A stretch of DNA of 64,000 nucleotides from Oceanicella actignis (GCF_008124525.1 NZ_VNHJ01000010.1:50282-114281), one strand, 5' to 3'; shown: positions 38,917 to 47,897, numbered from the stretch's first letter. Translations and numbers: made by a program. Notes: generated by a model from the sequence alone, not told the origin.

Positions 38917-39630
38917 TCAGCGCGGGCCGCGCGTCGGCGCGCCGGCGAACAGCGCGCGCAGCTCGGGCCGCAGCCATGGGCCGAGGACGGCCTGCGGGAT
39001 CGCGACCTGGCGCGCCGCCGCGTCCGGGCCAAGTTCGCCCGGCGCGAAGTGAAAGATCAGCCCGCCGATGCGCCCCGGCGCGTCGGACGGGGCCAGGGTA
39101 AAGGCCTGAAGCACGGCCGCGTCGGGAACCGTGGCCGCGTCGAGCGCCTGCGGCGCGACGTCGGGCAGGGCGCCCAGGGCCGCGCGCAGCGATTGCGACG
39201 CCCGCGCCAGCCCCTCGCGCAGGGGCCGTCCGGGCGCGAGCAGCGCGTCGAGGCGGAGCATGCGCCCCGTCGCGCGGTCCCAGCTGATCGGGTCGAGAAA
39301 CAGCTCGGCCGGGCCGGCGGCGGGCTGCAGCGCGACCGTCCGCAGCGCCGAGGCGAAGCGCGGGCCGACATGCGCGGGCGCAAGCGTGATGCGCAGGCTG
39401 ATCGGGGCGGCGCCGGGCTCGGCGGCGCGGGCGCGCGCTTCGGCCAGGATGGCGGCGTTTTCCTCGTCGAGCAACGCCATCAGATCGGGCGCCCCGGCCA
39501 GCGTGTCGGTTGCGTCGATGCGCGCCTTCAGCCCGCCTTCGGCGACGACGATGGCGGGCGCGGCCCCAGCGCCGCCCGCCGCCGCCGCCATGACCGCGGC
39601 CAGCGCCGCGGCGCGGATCACGCGGGCCAT
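38917..39630 (-). CDS. Exported DUF3298-like protein
   Basis: 237 residues with a signal peptide of about 23 residues (AAALAAVMAAAAGGAGAAPA), so periplasmic. The segment LFLDPISWDRATGRMLRLDA and the C-terminal HFAPGELGPDAAARQVAIPQ resemble the DUF3298 (RsiV-like) domain, with the pattern 'F.PYE.GP...G...V.IP'. Function unknown; lysozyme- or wall-binding has been described for the family's RsiV branch, which I cannot infer here. Its first 13 bp overlap the end of the enoyl-CoA hydratase gene, so it is co-transcribed. Confidence 0.65.
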   Translation of the reverse strand: MARVIRAAALAAVMAAAAGGAGAAPAIVVAEGGLKARIDATDTLAGAPDLMALLDEENAAILAEARARAAEPGAAPISLRITLAPAHVGPRFASALRTVALQPAAGPAELFLDPISWDRATGRMLRLDALLAPGRPLREGLARASQSLRAALGALPDVAPQALDAATVPDAAVLQAFTLAPSDAPGRIGGLIFHFAPGELGPDAAARQVAIPQAVLGPWLRPELRALFAGAPTRGPR

Positions 39631-40403
39631 TGCGGCGGCCGCTTCTGCAGGAAGGCCTCGACGCCCTCGGCCGTGTCGCGATGGATCATGTTCTCGGCCA
39701 TCACCCGTCCGGCATAGGCGTAGGCGGCCTCGAGCGGCATCTCGGCCTGGGTGTAGAAGGCCGACTTGCCCGTGCGCACCGCCACCGGCAGCTTGGCGGC
39801 GATGACCTCGGCCAGCGCGCGCGCCGCCGCGCCCTGCTCGCCCTCGGGGGCGATGCGGTTGATCAGGCCGATGCGCCGCGCCTCTTCGGCGTCGATGAAC
39901 TCGCCCGTCACCAGCATCTCGAACGCCTTCTTGGCGGGCACGTTGCGCGTCAGCGCGACCATGGGGGTCGAGCAGAACAGCCCGATATTCACCCCGTTGA
40001 CCCCGAAGCGCGCCGTCTGCGCCGCCACGGCCAGATCGCATGTGGCGACCAGCTGGCAGCCTGCGGCGGTGGCGATGCCGTGGACCTCGGCGATGACGGG
40101 CTGGGGCAGGCGGGTGATCGAGGTCATCATGCGCGCGCATTGGGCGAACAGAGCGTTGTAGTAGGCGCGGCCGCCGTCGGGGGCCTGGCGCGCGGCCTGC
40201 ATCTCGCGCAGGTCATGGCCGGCGCAGAAGGCCTTGCCGGCGCCGCGGATGATCACGACGCGCACCTTGGGGTCGACGGCGATGGCGTCGAGCTGGGCCT
40301 GCAGCGCCGTCAGCATGGCCTCGCTGAGGGCGTTGAGGGCCTCGGGGCGGTTGAGGGTGAGCATGGCGACGCCGCCCTCGTCTTCGCGAATGAGTATGGT
40401 CAT
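39618..40403 (-). CDS. Enoyl-CoA hydratase (ECHDC3-like)
   Basis: 261 residues, crotonase fold. Oxyanion-hole regions are AFCAGHDLREM and VIAEVHGIATAAGCQLVATC; the FCSTPMVALTRNVPAKKAFE segment is characteristic of ECHDC3-like hydratases, where the classical catalytic Glu pair is not strictly kept. GGAGG six bases before the ATG. Acyl-CoA substrate unknown. It is upstream of, and overlaps, the DUF3298-like gene. Confidence 0.88.
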   Translation of the reverse strand: MTILIREDEGGVAMLTLNRPEALNALSEAMLTALQAQLDAIAVDPKVRVVIIRGAGKAFCAGHDLREMQAARQAPDGGRAYYNALFAQCARMMTSITRLPQPVIAEVHGIATAAGCQLVATCDLAVAAQTARFGVNGVNIGLFCSTPMVALTRNVPAKKAFEMLVTGEFIDAEEARRIGLINRIAPEGEQGAAARALAEVIAAKLPVAVRTGKSAFYTQAEMPLEAAYAYAGRVMAENMIHRDTAEGVEAFLQKRPPQWPA

Positions 40404-40463
40404 CCCTGTCCTCCTTGTGGGCGCGCGCAGCCTAGCGCGCGCCCGCCGCGGAGGGAACGCGGA

Positions 40464-40775
40464 TCAGAAGGGCAGGAAGCCGTCGTTCAGCTCGTAGCGC
40501 TTGACCGCCAGCAGCGGCTGGTCCCCCTCGAGCGAGAAGACGAACACGTTCGCGCCGTCGGCGGCCAGGGTCAGGCGGCAGAACACGGCCTCGGGGTCGA
40601 ATTCGGCGGGGCAGGAGTCGAGGTCGGCGTGTTCGACGGCGCTTTCGAACACCTCGTAGGTCAGCACGCCGCCCTCGAGATATGCGGGGCCTTCGGGGTG
40701 CTTTTCGCCCGGGCCAGAGGCCAGCGCGGCCGCGGGGGCGAGGGCGAGCAGGGCGAGAAGGGATGCGCGGGTCAT
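40464..40775 (-). CDS. Small exported protein of unknown function
   Basis: 103 residues. N-terminal signal peptide (SLLALLALAPAAALASG) and a short mature part with two Cys (SCPAEF and FCRLTL) that could form a disulfide in the periplasm. No recognised family. It is conserved-looking in codon use and has a CGGAG site, so a real small gene. Neighbours: enoyl-CoA hydratase downstream, dienelactone-hydrolase-like protein upstream. Confidence 0.7.
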   Translation of the reverse strand: MTRASLLALLALAPAAALASGPGEKHPEGPAYLEGGVLTYEVFESAVEHADLDSCPAEFDPEAVFCRLTLAADGANVFVFSLEGDQPLLAVKRYELNDGFLPF

Positions 40776-40869
40776 GGGAATGCTCCGTTCGTTCTTGCGC
40801 GGGAATCGCGGGGCAAATCCATATCAAAACAATCGGGAACAACAAGGCATGTCGTAGCGTTTCAGTCGG

Positions 40870-40898
40870 AAAAGGCCGCCACCCATCGGATGGCGGCC
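40870..40898 (-). terminator. Intrinsic terminator of the hydrolase gene
   Basis: 8-bp perfect stem GGCCGCCA/TGGCGGCC (40874-40881 / 40891-40898), followed on the minus strand by TTTT (40873-40870), 32 bp after the hydrolase stop. Confidence 0.8.
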
Positions 40899-40929
40899 CG
40901 CAGCCTCGGGTTCCCGGCGGACGGCGCGC

Positions 40930-42282
40930 TCAGCGCGCGCCCTTGGCCAGGTGGCGCAGCTCCAGCCCGACGGCGGTGCGCTTGCGAAAACCCTTCCAGT
41001 AGCTGTGCTCGGGCTTGGGCTTGCCCTCTTCGTCCAGCGCCCAGACGCCCTCGGCGGCGACGGGGACCAGGTCCAGATAGGCGGCGCGGCCTTCGTCGCC
41101 CTTCAGCCGCCAGTCGAACCACGCGGTGGCGAAGTGCTGCAGGATGTTGTTCATGCGCACCGTGTCCCAGACCGCGTCGGCGTAGTGTTCGAAGGGCGGG
41201 AAGTCGATCTTGTCCGAGGGCTCCCAGCTCTCGATCGGGGCGGGCATGGGGGCGGCGGCGTTGTGGTTGGCGTTCTGGAAGGTCAGCAGCCAGCGATCCG
41301 CGCCGGTCGAGCGTTCGAACATGGTCTTGACCCCGGGATCGTAGCCCGACACGTCGTCGGCCGAGCCGGCGACGTAAAGGATCGGCTTGCGCACCCCTGC
41401 CAGGCCTGCATCGTCCCAGAAGCCGTAGTTCCAGCCCCATGGGGCGATGGCGATCACGGCCTTCAGGCGCGGGTCGATCAGCGCCTCGTGGCTTTGCGAG
41501 CCGGCCTTGTGGATGGCCAGCGTGCCGTCGGGCGCGCCCCAGGCATGGTCGATGCCGGTCTGCGCGACGCCGCCGCCGGCGCTGATGACCGCGCCGTAGG
41601 CGCCCATCGAATAGCCGACCAGTCCGGCGTTTTCGGCGTCGGCCAGCCCGGCCAGAAATCCGTCGCCCGCCGCGCGGCGCGCGATCTCGTCCAACGCGAA
41701 CTTCTGGTCGAGGGGCCGGTTGACCAGCGTCGAGCCGAAGGCGGCCTTGTCGTGATACATGCTGTCGGTGTGGTCGATCGAGACAACGACATAGCCCTTG
41801 GTCGCCAGGTTCTCGGCCAGGTGGCCGAGCAGGTAGCGGTTGCCCGGATAGCCGTGCGAGACGATCACCACCGGGAAGGGGCCCTTGTCCGAGGGGGCGG
41901 CGTCGCGCGCCGCGCGGCCGCGGATGATGGCATGGCGTTCGCCGTCGCGCAGGATGACGTCGTAGGTTCCGCCCTGGGGCGCGTCGTCGGCGGCCGGATA
42001 CCAGACCTCGAGCGTCAGCGGGCGGTCATAGGTGGGGCGCGCCCCGTCCTTGACGTTGAGGATGTCGAGCTGGCCCGGATTGACCACGTTCAGCGTGCGC
42101 ACGCCGATGCGGAAGGGGCCGGGGGCGGCCAGTTCGGGCGCGTCGGGGCGGATCAGGTCGATGCGGTTGTCGTGGCTTGCGGTCATGTCCTCGGCGGCCG
42201 CGGCGGGGGCGGCTCCTTGGGCGACGGCCAGCGCGGCGCCGAGCGCGGCGGCGCGCGCGCCCGCGCGCAGGTTGATGGTCAT
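40930..42282 (-). CDS. Exported alpha/beta hydrolase (dienelactone hydrolase/PAF-acetylhydrolase-like)
   Basis: 450 residues. Signal peptide of about 30 residues (AALGAALAVAQGAAPAAAAED) then an alpha/beta hydrolase: LTLEVWYPA, PFPVVIVSHGYPGNRYLLGH, nucleophile elbow LVGYSMGAYG, and late LTFQNANHNA region for the His. Wide relatives hydrolyse esters or lactones; the substrate is unknown. It ends in a good intrinsic terminator and stands alone in its transcription unit. Confidence 0.8.
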   Translation of the reverse strand: MTINLRAGARAAALGAALAVAQGAAPAAAAEDMTASHDNRIDLIRPDAPELAAPGPFRIGVRTLNVVNPGQLDILNVKDGARPTYDRPLTLEVWYPAADDAPQGGTYDVILRDGERHAIIRGRAARDAAPSDKGPFPVVIVSHGYPGNRYLLGHLAENLATKGYVVVSIDHTDSMYHDKAAFGSTLVNRPLDQKFALDEIARRAAGDGFLAGLADAENAGLVGYSMGAYGAVISAGGGVAQTGIDHAWGAPDGTLAIHKAGSQSHEALIDPRLKAVIAIAPWGWNYGFWDDAGLAGVRKPILYVAGSADDVSGYDPGVKTMFERSTGADRWLLTFQNANHNAAAPMPAPIESWEPSDKIDFPPFEHYADAVWDTVRMNNILQHFATAWFDWRLKGDEGRAAYLDLVPVAAEGVWALDEEGKPKPEHSYWKGFRKRTAVGLELRHLAKGAR

Positions 42283-42466
42283 GGCGTTTCTCCTCCTGAG
42301 TGGCGGCGCGCCGGGGCGGCGCCGCCGCGGCAGGGTAGCGCGGCGGCGCGCGCGCTGTCATGAAGATTGCGCAACGATGTTCCGGCCTGCGGAACGGCGG
42401 GGGCTTGCGCCGCGCGCCGCGCTTGCGCCAGATGGAACGCCCAACGACCCCGAAAGGAGGCCGCCC

Positions 42467-42904
42467 ATGCGCCAGCCCGCGATGACCGCCGCCGAGGTGA
42501 AGGACTATCTGATCGAGGTCTTTCCCCAGACCGCCCATCTGTTCGAGATCGACGAGATCGCGCCGATGCGCGCGCGCGTGCGCATGCTTACCGGCCCCGA
42601 GCATCTGCGCCCGGGCGGCACGGTTTCGGGGCCGACGCTGTTCACCCTGGCCGACTGCGCCTTCTACGTGGCGACGCTGGCCATGATCGGGCGCGTGGCG
42701 CTGACGGTGACGACGAACTGCTCAATCAACTTCATGCGCAAGCCGGCGCCGGGCGCGCTTGTGTGCGAGGCGCGCATCCTCAAGCTGGGCAAGCTCCTGA
42801 GCGTGGGCGACGCCACGATCTGGTCCGAGGGCGCGTCCGAACCGGCGGCGCATGCGGCGCTGACCTACGCGATTCCGCCAGGGCGCGGCGAAAATGTGGG
42901 GTAA
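42467..42904 (+). CDS. PaaI-family hotdog thioesterase
   Basis: 145 residues, perfect AAAGGAGG six bases before the ATG. Single hotdog domain with HLRPGGTVSGPTLFTLADCA and the inner-strand VALTVTTNCSINFMRKPAPG, matching PaaI/YbgC-like thioesterases that cleave acyl-CoA or acyl-ACP thioesters. Directly before rplM, as often in Rhodobacterales; the stop lies in a strong hairpin. Confidence 0.85.
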   Translation: MRQPAMTAAEVKDYLIEVFPQTAHLFEIDEIAPMRARVRMLTGPEHLRPGGTVSGPTLFTLADCAFYVATLAMIGRVALTVTTNCSINFMRKPAPGALVCEARILKLGKLLSVGDATIWSEGASEPAAHAALTYAIPPGRGENVG

Positions 42905-42919
42905 TAGAATACCCCACAT
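42894..42919 (+). terminator. Stem-loop overlapping the PaaI-like stop codon
   Basis: Perfect 10-bp arms 42894-42903 and 42910-42919 (ATGTGGGGTA / TACCCCACAT) with a six-base loop; the TAA stop (42902-42904) straddles the stem end. No T-tract on the plus strand, so it may be a terminator or an mRNA-stabilising hairpin. Confidence 0.5.
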
Positions 42920-42962
42920 GTCAAGCCATTGAATCACGGGCGAAAAACCGCGGCGAACGCGA

Positions 42963-42990
42963 TTGACTTGCGCCGCGAAATCCTTACAAC
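42963..42990 (+). promoter_or_regulatory. Probable rplM-rpsI promoter
   Basis: TTGACT (42963-42968), 16-bp spacer, TACAAC (42985-42990), about 90 bp before rplM. Typical strong ribosomal-protein promoter of Rhodobacterales. Confidence 0.65.
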
Positions 42991-43078
42991 GACGCCATCC
43001 GGGCGCGGCCGGCCAAGCAGGCGGCGCCCTCGATCGTTTCGCGGGCGCTCGCGCCCAAACCCAATGGACGGAAAGACC

Positions 43079-43543
43079 ATGAAAACCTATTCCGCCAAGC
43101 CGGCCGACATCGAGAAGAAGTGGGTCGTCATCGACGCGGAGGGCGTTGTCCTGGGGCGTCTGGCCTCGATCATCGCCATGCGTCTGCGCGGCAAGCACAA
43201 GCCCAGCTTCACGCCGCACATGGACATGGGCGACAACGTCATCGTCATCAACGCCGACAAGGTGCAGCTGACGGGCGTCAAGCGCGCCAACAAGACCTAT
43301 TACTGGCACACCGGGCACCCGGGCGGCATCAAGTCGCGCACCGCGGCCCAGATCCTCGAGGGCGCGCACCCCGAGCGCGTGCTCTTCAAGGCCGTGCAGC
43401 GCATGCTGCCGGGCGGCCCGCTGTCGCGCAAGCAGCTGACCAACCTGCGCATCTACGCGGGCGCCGAGCATCCGCACGAGGCTCAGCAGCCCGAAGTTCT
43501 GGACGTGAAGTCCCTCAACAAGAAGAACACCCGGAGCGCCTGA
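43079..43543 (+). CDS. rplM: 50S ribosomal protein L13
   Basis: 154 residues. [20 protein letters not shown] ... [39 protein letters not shown] and the C-terminal [17 protein letters not shown] are textbook L13. I set the start at ATG 43079, the usual L13 N-terminus; an in-frame ATG five codons earlier exists. Cotranscribed with rpsI two bases downstream. Confidence 0.98.
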   Translation: MKTYSAKPADIEKKWVVIDAEGVVLGRLASIIAMRLRGKHKPSFTPHMDMGDNVIVINADKVQLTGVKRANKTYYWHTGHPGGIKSRTAAQILEGAHPERVLFKAVQRMLPGGPLSRKQLTNLRIYAGAEHPHEAQQPEVLDVKSLNKKNTRSA

Positions 43544-43545
43544 AC

Positions 43546-44037
43546 ATGACCGACGAGATCAAATCGCTCGACGAGCTGAAGGACGCCGTCGCCGGCGCCG
43601 AGGCCCCGGCCCAGGCCGCTCCGACCCCGCGCGAGCCCGTGCGCGACGAGCTGGGCCGCTCCTACGCCACCGGCAAGCGCAAGGACGCCGTGGCCCGCGT
43701 CTGGGTCCGCCCCGGCTCGGGCAAGGTGGTGGTCAACGGCAAGCCCATGGACGTCTATTTCGCGCGCCCGGTGCTGCAGATGGTCATCCGCCAGGCCTTC
43801 CAGGTGGCCAATGTGGACGGCCAGTTCGACGTGATGGCCACCGTCAAGGGCGGCGGCCTGTCGGGCCAGGCCGGCGCGGTCAAGCACGGCATCTCGAAGG
43901 CGCTGTCGCTGTATGACCCGGCGCTGCGCCCCGCGCTCAAGGCCGCGGGCTTCCTGACCCGCGACCCGCGCGTGGTCGAGCGCAAGAAGTATGGCAAGCG
44001 CAAGGCCCGCCGCAGCTTCCAGTTCTCGAAGCGCTGA
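43546..44037 (+). CDS. rpsI: 30S ribosomal protein S9
   Basis: 163 residues. The typical S9 body begins at [18 protein letters not shown] and ends in the basic tail [20 protein letters not shown] and FSKR. An N-terminal extension of about 40 residues ([18 protein letters not shown]) is common in Alphaproteobacteria. It follows rplM after a two-base gap and is ended by a strong terminator. Confidence 0.98.
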   Translation: MTDEIKSLDELKDAVAGAEAPAQAAPTPREPVRDELGRSYATGKRKDAVARVWVRPGSGKVVVNGKPMDVYFARPVLQMVIRQAFQVANVDGQFDVMATVKGGGLSGQAGAVKHGISKALSLYDPALRPALKAAGFLTRDPRVVERKKYGKRKARRSFQFSKR

Positions 44038-44065
44038 CGGCCCGAACAGGCGGCCATCGGATGCA

Positions 44066-44093
44066 GGGGCGCAGCTTCGGCTGCGCCCCTTTT
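44066..44093 (+). terminator. Intrinsic terminator of rplM-rpsI
   Basis: 10-bp perfect stem GGGGCGCAGC/GCTGCGCCCC (44066-44075 / 44080-44089) with a TTCG loop, followed by TTTT (44090-44093). Confidence 0.92.
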
Positions 44094-44244
44094 CGTCGCG
44101 CCGACGCGCTCTTGCGCGACATCCCGGGGGCGGGCGCCGGCGCGGGCGAGCCGGGGCGCGCGGCGCCCCTTGCCTCGGGACCGCGCCTCTGCTTCAACCG
44201 GGGCGGGCGCCGCTGCCGGGCGTCCGCAGCCGGGAGGCCTTGCC

Positions 44245-44736
44245 ATGCGTCGCGCCGCTCTTGCCCTCGCCGCCCTGACCTGCGCCGCCGCGGGCGCGCG
44301 CGCCGAGCAGATCGGCGAGGTCTCGACCGCCTTCAAGCTGATCGGGCCCAATCACAAGGTGGTGGTCGAGGCCTTCGACGATCCCAAGGTCCAGGGGGTC
44401 AGCTGCTTCGTCTCGCGCGCGCGCAAGGGCGGGCTGTCCGGCGCGCTGGGCGTGGCCGAGGACACCTCGGACGCCTCGATCGCCTGCCGTCAGACGGGGC
44501 CGATCCGTTATCTTGCGCCGCTCGAGGCGGGCGAGCAGGTGTTCCGCAAGCGCACCTCGCTGGTCTTCAAGACGCTGCAGGTGGTGCGATTCTACGATCC
44601 GGCGCGCAATACGCTGATATATCTGACATATTCCGACCGGCTGATCGACGGCTCGCCCAAGAACGCGATCTCGGCCGTGGTCGCGGCGCCATGGGGGGCC
44701 GAACCCGCGCCCCCGCCGCCCGAGTATCGGGAGTGA
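44245..44736 (+). CDS. creA: CreA family protein
   Basis: 163 residues, start at ATG 44245 with GGGAGG upstream. Signal peptide of about 20 residues ([16 protein letters not shown]), periplasmic. The CreA family core is visible: [54 protein letters not shown] and [20 protein letters not shown]. Molecular role unknown. It precedes rmuC by about 40 bp. Confidence 0.9.
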   Translation: MRRAALALAALTCAAAGARAEQIGEVSTAFKLIGPNHKVVVEAFDDPKVQGVSCFVSRARKGGLSGALGVAEDTSDASIACRQTGPIRYLAPLEAGEQVFRKRTSLVFKTLQVVRFYDPARNTLIYLTYSDRLIDGSPKNAISAVVAAPWGAEPAPPPPEYRE

Positions 44737-44777
44737 CGCCGGGATTTTCTGAAGTTCGTCCCTCAAGGCTCTGAAAT

Positions 44778-46346
44778 ATGCAGGAAGTTCTTGTTCTCGT
44801 CACCATTCTCGCCCTTCTCGGCCTGCTGGCCGCGCTGTTCTGGGCGCGCGGGCGCGCGAACGAGCCGGGCGAGCTGCGCGCGCGGCTCGGCCAGCTCGAG
44901 GCCGCGCATGAGGTCGCGCAGGCCGAGCTGCGCCGCCTGGCGCAGGCCGAGACCGAGGCCGCCGAGCTGCGCGAAAGGCTGAGCGAGTCGCGCGCCGAGG
45001 CCGCCGCCGCCGCCGCCGCGGTCGAGCGGCTGACCGAAGAGCGCGCGCGCGCCGAAGCCGACCAGGCCCAGCGCCGCGCCGAGCTGGCCGAGCGCCTGGC
45101 CGCCGCCGAGACCCGCGTCGACGAGCTGCGCGCCGAGCTCGAGGCGGCGCGGCGCGAGCTGGCCGCCCAGCGCGCCGCCGCCGAGCAGGAGCGCCTTGCC
45201 GCGCAGGAAAAGCTGACCCTGCTGCAGCAGGCGCGCGACGCCATGACCAAGGAGTTCAAGCTGCTGGCCGAGCAGGTGGTGCGCGCGCAGGGCGAGGATC
45301 TGACGCGCGCGCATCAGGAGCGCCTCGAGGCCGTGCTGGCGCCGCTGCGGCAGAATCTGGGCGCCTTCGAGAAGCAGCTGCGCGAGGCCCATGGCGACGC
45401 CGCCAAGGAGCGCGCGGCCCTCGCCGCCGAGATCCGCTCGCTGACCGCGCGTTCGGAAAAGGTGTCGAAAGAGGCCGAGAATCTGGCCCGCGCGCTCAAG
45501 GGCGACAACCGCGCCGCCGGCGCCTGGGGCGAGATGGTGCTGTCCTCGCTGCTCGAACGCTCGGGTCTGCGCGAGGGCGAGGAATACCTGCTCCAGCCCG
45601 GCCATCGCGACGACGAGGGCCGCGCCCTGCGCCCGGACGTGGTGGTGCTGCTGCCCGGCGACCGGCGCCTGGTGATCGACAGCAAGGTTTCGCTGCTGGC
45701 CTATGAGCGCGCCATGTCGGCCGAGGACGAGGCCGAGCGCAAGAAGGCGCTGGACGCGCACGCGGCCTCGATCCGCCGGCATGTGGATCTGCTCTCGTCC
45801 AAGGAATACCACGCGCTGGACGATGGCGCGGCGAATTACGTGGTGATGTTCATGCCCGTCGAGGGGGCGCTGGCCGAGGCGTTGCGCGCGCGCCCCGACC
45901 TGACCGCCTACGCGGCGGAAAAGCACGTGATGATCGCCACGCCGACCACGCTGATGATGACGCTGCGCACGGTCGAGAACGTCTGGCAGGCCGAGCGGCG
46001 CAACCGCAACGCGGACGAGATCGCCCGCCGCGCCGGGCTGCTCTACGACAAGCTGGCCGGCTTCGTCGAGGATCTGAAGAAGGTCGGCGCGCATCTGGAC
46101 AAGGCGCAGGCGGCGCATGGGCAGGCGCTGGACAAGCTGGCGCGCGGCCGCGGCAATGCGCTGGGGCAGATCGACAAGCTCAAGGAGCTGGGCGCGCGCA
46201 CGCAAAAATCGCTCGGCCTCGATTACGACGAGCTTCCCGACGCGCTGCCCGGCCGTCCGGCCGCGGGCGCGCTGCCGCCGGCGTCCGAGCCCTCGGCCGA
46301 GACGGAAGAGGGGGCCGCCCCCGGCGCGGCGCGCGCGCGCGGCTGA
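44778..46346 (+). CDS. rmuC: DNA recombination protein RmuC
   Basis: 522 residues. One N-terminal membrane helix (VLVTILALLGLLAALFWARG), a long Ala/Glu/Arg coiled coil (about 30-180), then the RmuC nuclease-like domain with GDNRAAGAWGEMVLSSLLER and DVVVLLPGDRRLVIDSKVSL (PD-x-K-like core) and VVMFMPVEGALAEAL. Linked to limiting inversions at short repeats. The TGA stop lies in the first unit of a 12-bp tandem repeat. Confidence 0.94.
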   Translation: MQEVLVLVTILALLGLLAALFWARGRANEPGELRARLGQLEAAHEVAQAELRRLAQAETEAAELRERLSESRAEAAAAAAAVERLTEERARAEADQAQRRAELAERLAAAETRVDELRAELEAARRELAAQRAAAEQERLAAQEKLTLLQQARDAMTKEFKLLAEQVVRAQGEDLTRAHQERLEAVLAPLRQNLGAFEKQLREAHGDAAKERAALAAEIRSLTARSEKVSKEAENLARALKGDNRAAGAWGEMVLSSLLERSGLREGEEYLLQPGHRDDEGRALRPDVVVLLPGDRRLVIDSKVSLLAYERAMSAEDEAERKKALDAHAASIRRHVDLLSSKEYHALDDGAANYVVMFMPVEGALAEALRARPDLTAYAAEKHVMIATPTTLMMTLRTVENVWQAERRNRNADEIARRAGLLYDKLAGFVEDLKKVGAHLDKAQAAHGQALDKLARGRGNALGQIDKLKELGARTQKSLGLDYDELPDALPGRPAAGALPPASEPSAETEEGAAPGAARARG

Positions 46347-46376
46347 CTGCGGGGCTGACTGCGAGGCTGGCTGCGG
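46341..46376. repeat. 12-bp tandem repeat, three copies, beginning at the rmuC stop
   Basis: GGCTGACTGCGG, GGCTGACTGCGA, GGCTGGCTGCGG. The rmuC TGA (46344-46346) is in the first unit, and the second unit repeats an in-frame TGA. Confidence 0.85.
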
Positions 46377-46435
46377 GGGCGAGCGCGCGGCCGGCGCCTT
46401 CGCGCCCTCGCCGCCTCGGGCCGTCGCCCCGACCT

Positions 46436-46505
46436 GTCGCCCTCGGCCAGTCGCGCTTGGCCAGTCGCCCTCGGGCGATCGCGCGTGGCCAGGCGCCCCC
46501 CGGCC
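46436..46505. repeat. 14-bp degenerate tandem repeat, five copies
   Basis: Units such as GTCGCCCTCGGCCA, GTCGCGCTTGGCCA, GTCGCCCTCGGGCG, ATCGCGCGTGGCCA, GGCGCCCCCCGGCC, in the gap where rmuC and the flavoprotein converge. Confidence 0.75.
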
Positions 46506-46513
46506 GATCGCCC

Positions 46514-47707
46514 TCACACGGCCTGGCCCGCGGCCCAGCCGCTGGACCAGGCCCACTGGAAGTTGTAGCCGCCCAGCCAGCCGGTGACGTCGGCCGCCTC
46601 GCCGATCACATGCAGGCCGGGGACGGCGCGCGCCTCCATGGTGCGCGAGTCGAGATCGCGGGTGTCGACGCCGCCCAGCATCACCTCGGCCGTGCGCCAG
46701 CCTTCCGAGCCGACCGGCTTGACGCGCCAGGCGTGGACCGCCTCGGCCAGCGCGCGCAGGCTGCGATCGGGCAGGGCGGCGAGCGGCGCCTCGGCCAGGC
46801 CGGCGCCTTCGGCGACGAAGCGCGCAAGGCGGCGGGGCATGTGCTCGGCCAGGACCGCCGCGGCGCTGCGCCGCCCGCCCTGCGCGCGGGCCTGGCGCAG
46901 CGCGTCGAACAGCTCGGCGCCGGGGGCGAGGTCGATGCGCAGCGCGTCGCCCTCGCGCCAGTAGGACGAGATCTGAAGGATCGCCGGGCCGCTGAGGCCG
47001 CGATGGGTGAAGAGCAGCGCCTCGCGAAAGGCGGTCTTGCCGCAGGCGGCCTCGGCCTCGACCGAGACCCCGGACAGGGGCGCCGTCCGGGCCAGCGCGG
47101 CGGCGTCGAAGGTCAACGGAACCAGCCCCGGCCGCGTGGGCGTGACGCGCAGCCCGAAGCGCCGCGCCAGGCGCAGGGCGAAATCGGTGGCGCCCATCTT
47201 GGGGATCGACTTGCCGCCGCAGGCCAGCACCAGGCGCCGAGCGCGCAGCTCCTGCCCGTCGACCTGCAGGGCGAAGCCGCCCTCGACCGCCCGCGCGTCG
47301 CCGACCTGCGCGCCAAGGCGCAGCTCGGCGCCGGCCTCGCGCATGTCGTCGGTCAGCATCGCGACGATGTCGCGCGCGCTGCGGTCGCAGAACAGCTGGC
47401 CCAGCTTCTTCTCGTGCCAGGGGATGCCGCGCCGGTCGACGCGCGCGACGAAGTCGCGGGCGGTGAAGCGGCGCAGCGCCGAGACGCAAAAGCGCGGGTT
47501 TTCGGACAGATAGGCGTGCGGCGCGGCGTTGAGATTGGTGAAGTTGCAGCGCCCGCCGCCCGAGATGCGGATCTTCTCGCCCGGGGCGCGGGCGTGATCC
47601 AGCGCCAGCGTGCGCCGGCCGCGCCGCGCCGCCTCGATCGCGCACATCATTCCCGCCGCGCCTGCGCCCAGAATGACGACGTCCCAGCTTTGCGTCGGCC
47701 GGTTCAT
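46514..47707 (-). CDS. HI0933-type NAD(P)/FAD-dependent oxidoreductase
   Basis: 397 residues, start at ATG 47707. FAD-binding GxGxxG reads VVILGAGAAGMMCAIEAARR; HI0933 (BaiN-like) motifs are KIRISGGGRCNFTN, GQLFCDRSARDI, LACGGKSIPKMGATDF and the C-terminal VIGEAADVTGWLGGYNFQWA. A flavoprotein reductase of unknown substrate; BaiN was implicated in bile-acid reduction, which cannot be assumed here. Downstream of tRNA-Leu on the same strand. Confidence 0.9.
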   Translation of the reverse strand: MNRPTQSWDVVILGAGAAGMMCAIEAARRGRRTLALDHARAPGEKIRISGGGRCNFTNLNAAPHAYLSENPRFCVSALRRFTARDFVARVDRRGIPWHEKKLGQLFCDRSARDIVAMLTDDMREAGAELRLGAQVGDARAVEGGFALQVDGQELRARRLVLACGGKSIPKMGATDFALRLARRFGLRVTPTRPGLVPLTFDAAALARTAPLSGVSVEAEAACGKTAFREALLFTHRGLSGPAILQISSYWREGDALRIDLAPGAELFDALRQARAQGGRRSAAAVLAEHMPRRLARFVAEGAGLAEAPLAALPDRSLRALAEAVHAWRVKPVGSEGWRTAEVMLGGVDTRDLDSRTMEARAVPGLHVIGEAADVTGWLGGYNFQWAWSSGWAAGQAV

Positions 47708-47742
47708 CGGCGGGCGCCCTCGCATCGGTTCGAGCGAAAAGG

Positions 47743-47768
47743 AAAAACGCCCCGAAGCGGGGCGTTTT
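47743..47768 (-). terminator. Intrinsic terminator after tRNA-Leu
   Basis: 11-bp perfect stem AAAACGCCCCG/CGGGGCGTTTT (47744-47754 / 47758-47768), three-base loop, T-run on the minus strand. Also T-rich on the plus strand, so it may act both ways. Confidence 0.85.
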
Positions 47769-47793
47769 CACGGGTTTCCCGCCTTGCGGGAGA

Positions 47794-47880
47794 TGGTGCG
47801 GTCGAGAAGACTCGAACTTCCACGGGTTTTACCCCACAGCGACCTCAACGCTGCGCGTCTACCAATTCCGCCACGACCGC
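47794..47880 (-). tRNA. tRNA-Leu(GAG)
   Basis: 87 nt on the minus strand with encoded CCA (47796-47794). Acceptor stem GCGGTCG/CGACCGC, D-arm with GGCGGAATTGGTAGACGCGC, anticodon stem CAGCG/CGCTG around loop TTGAGGT (anticodon GAG at 47846-47844), a long class II variable arm (GGGGTAAAACCC) as expected for leucine, T-arm GGAAG-TTCGAGT-CTTCT. It reads CUC and CUU codons. Confidence 0.97.
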
Positions 47881-47897
47881 ATCGTGCCGTGGGGCGC

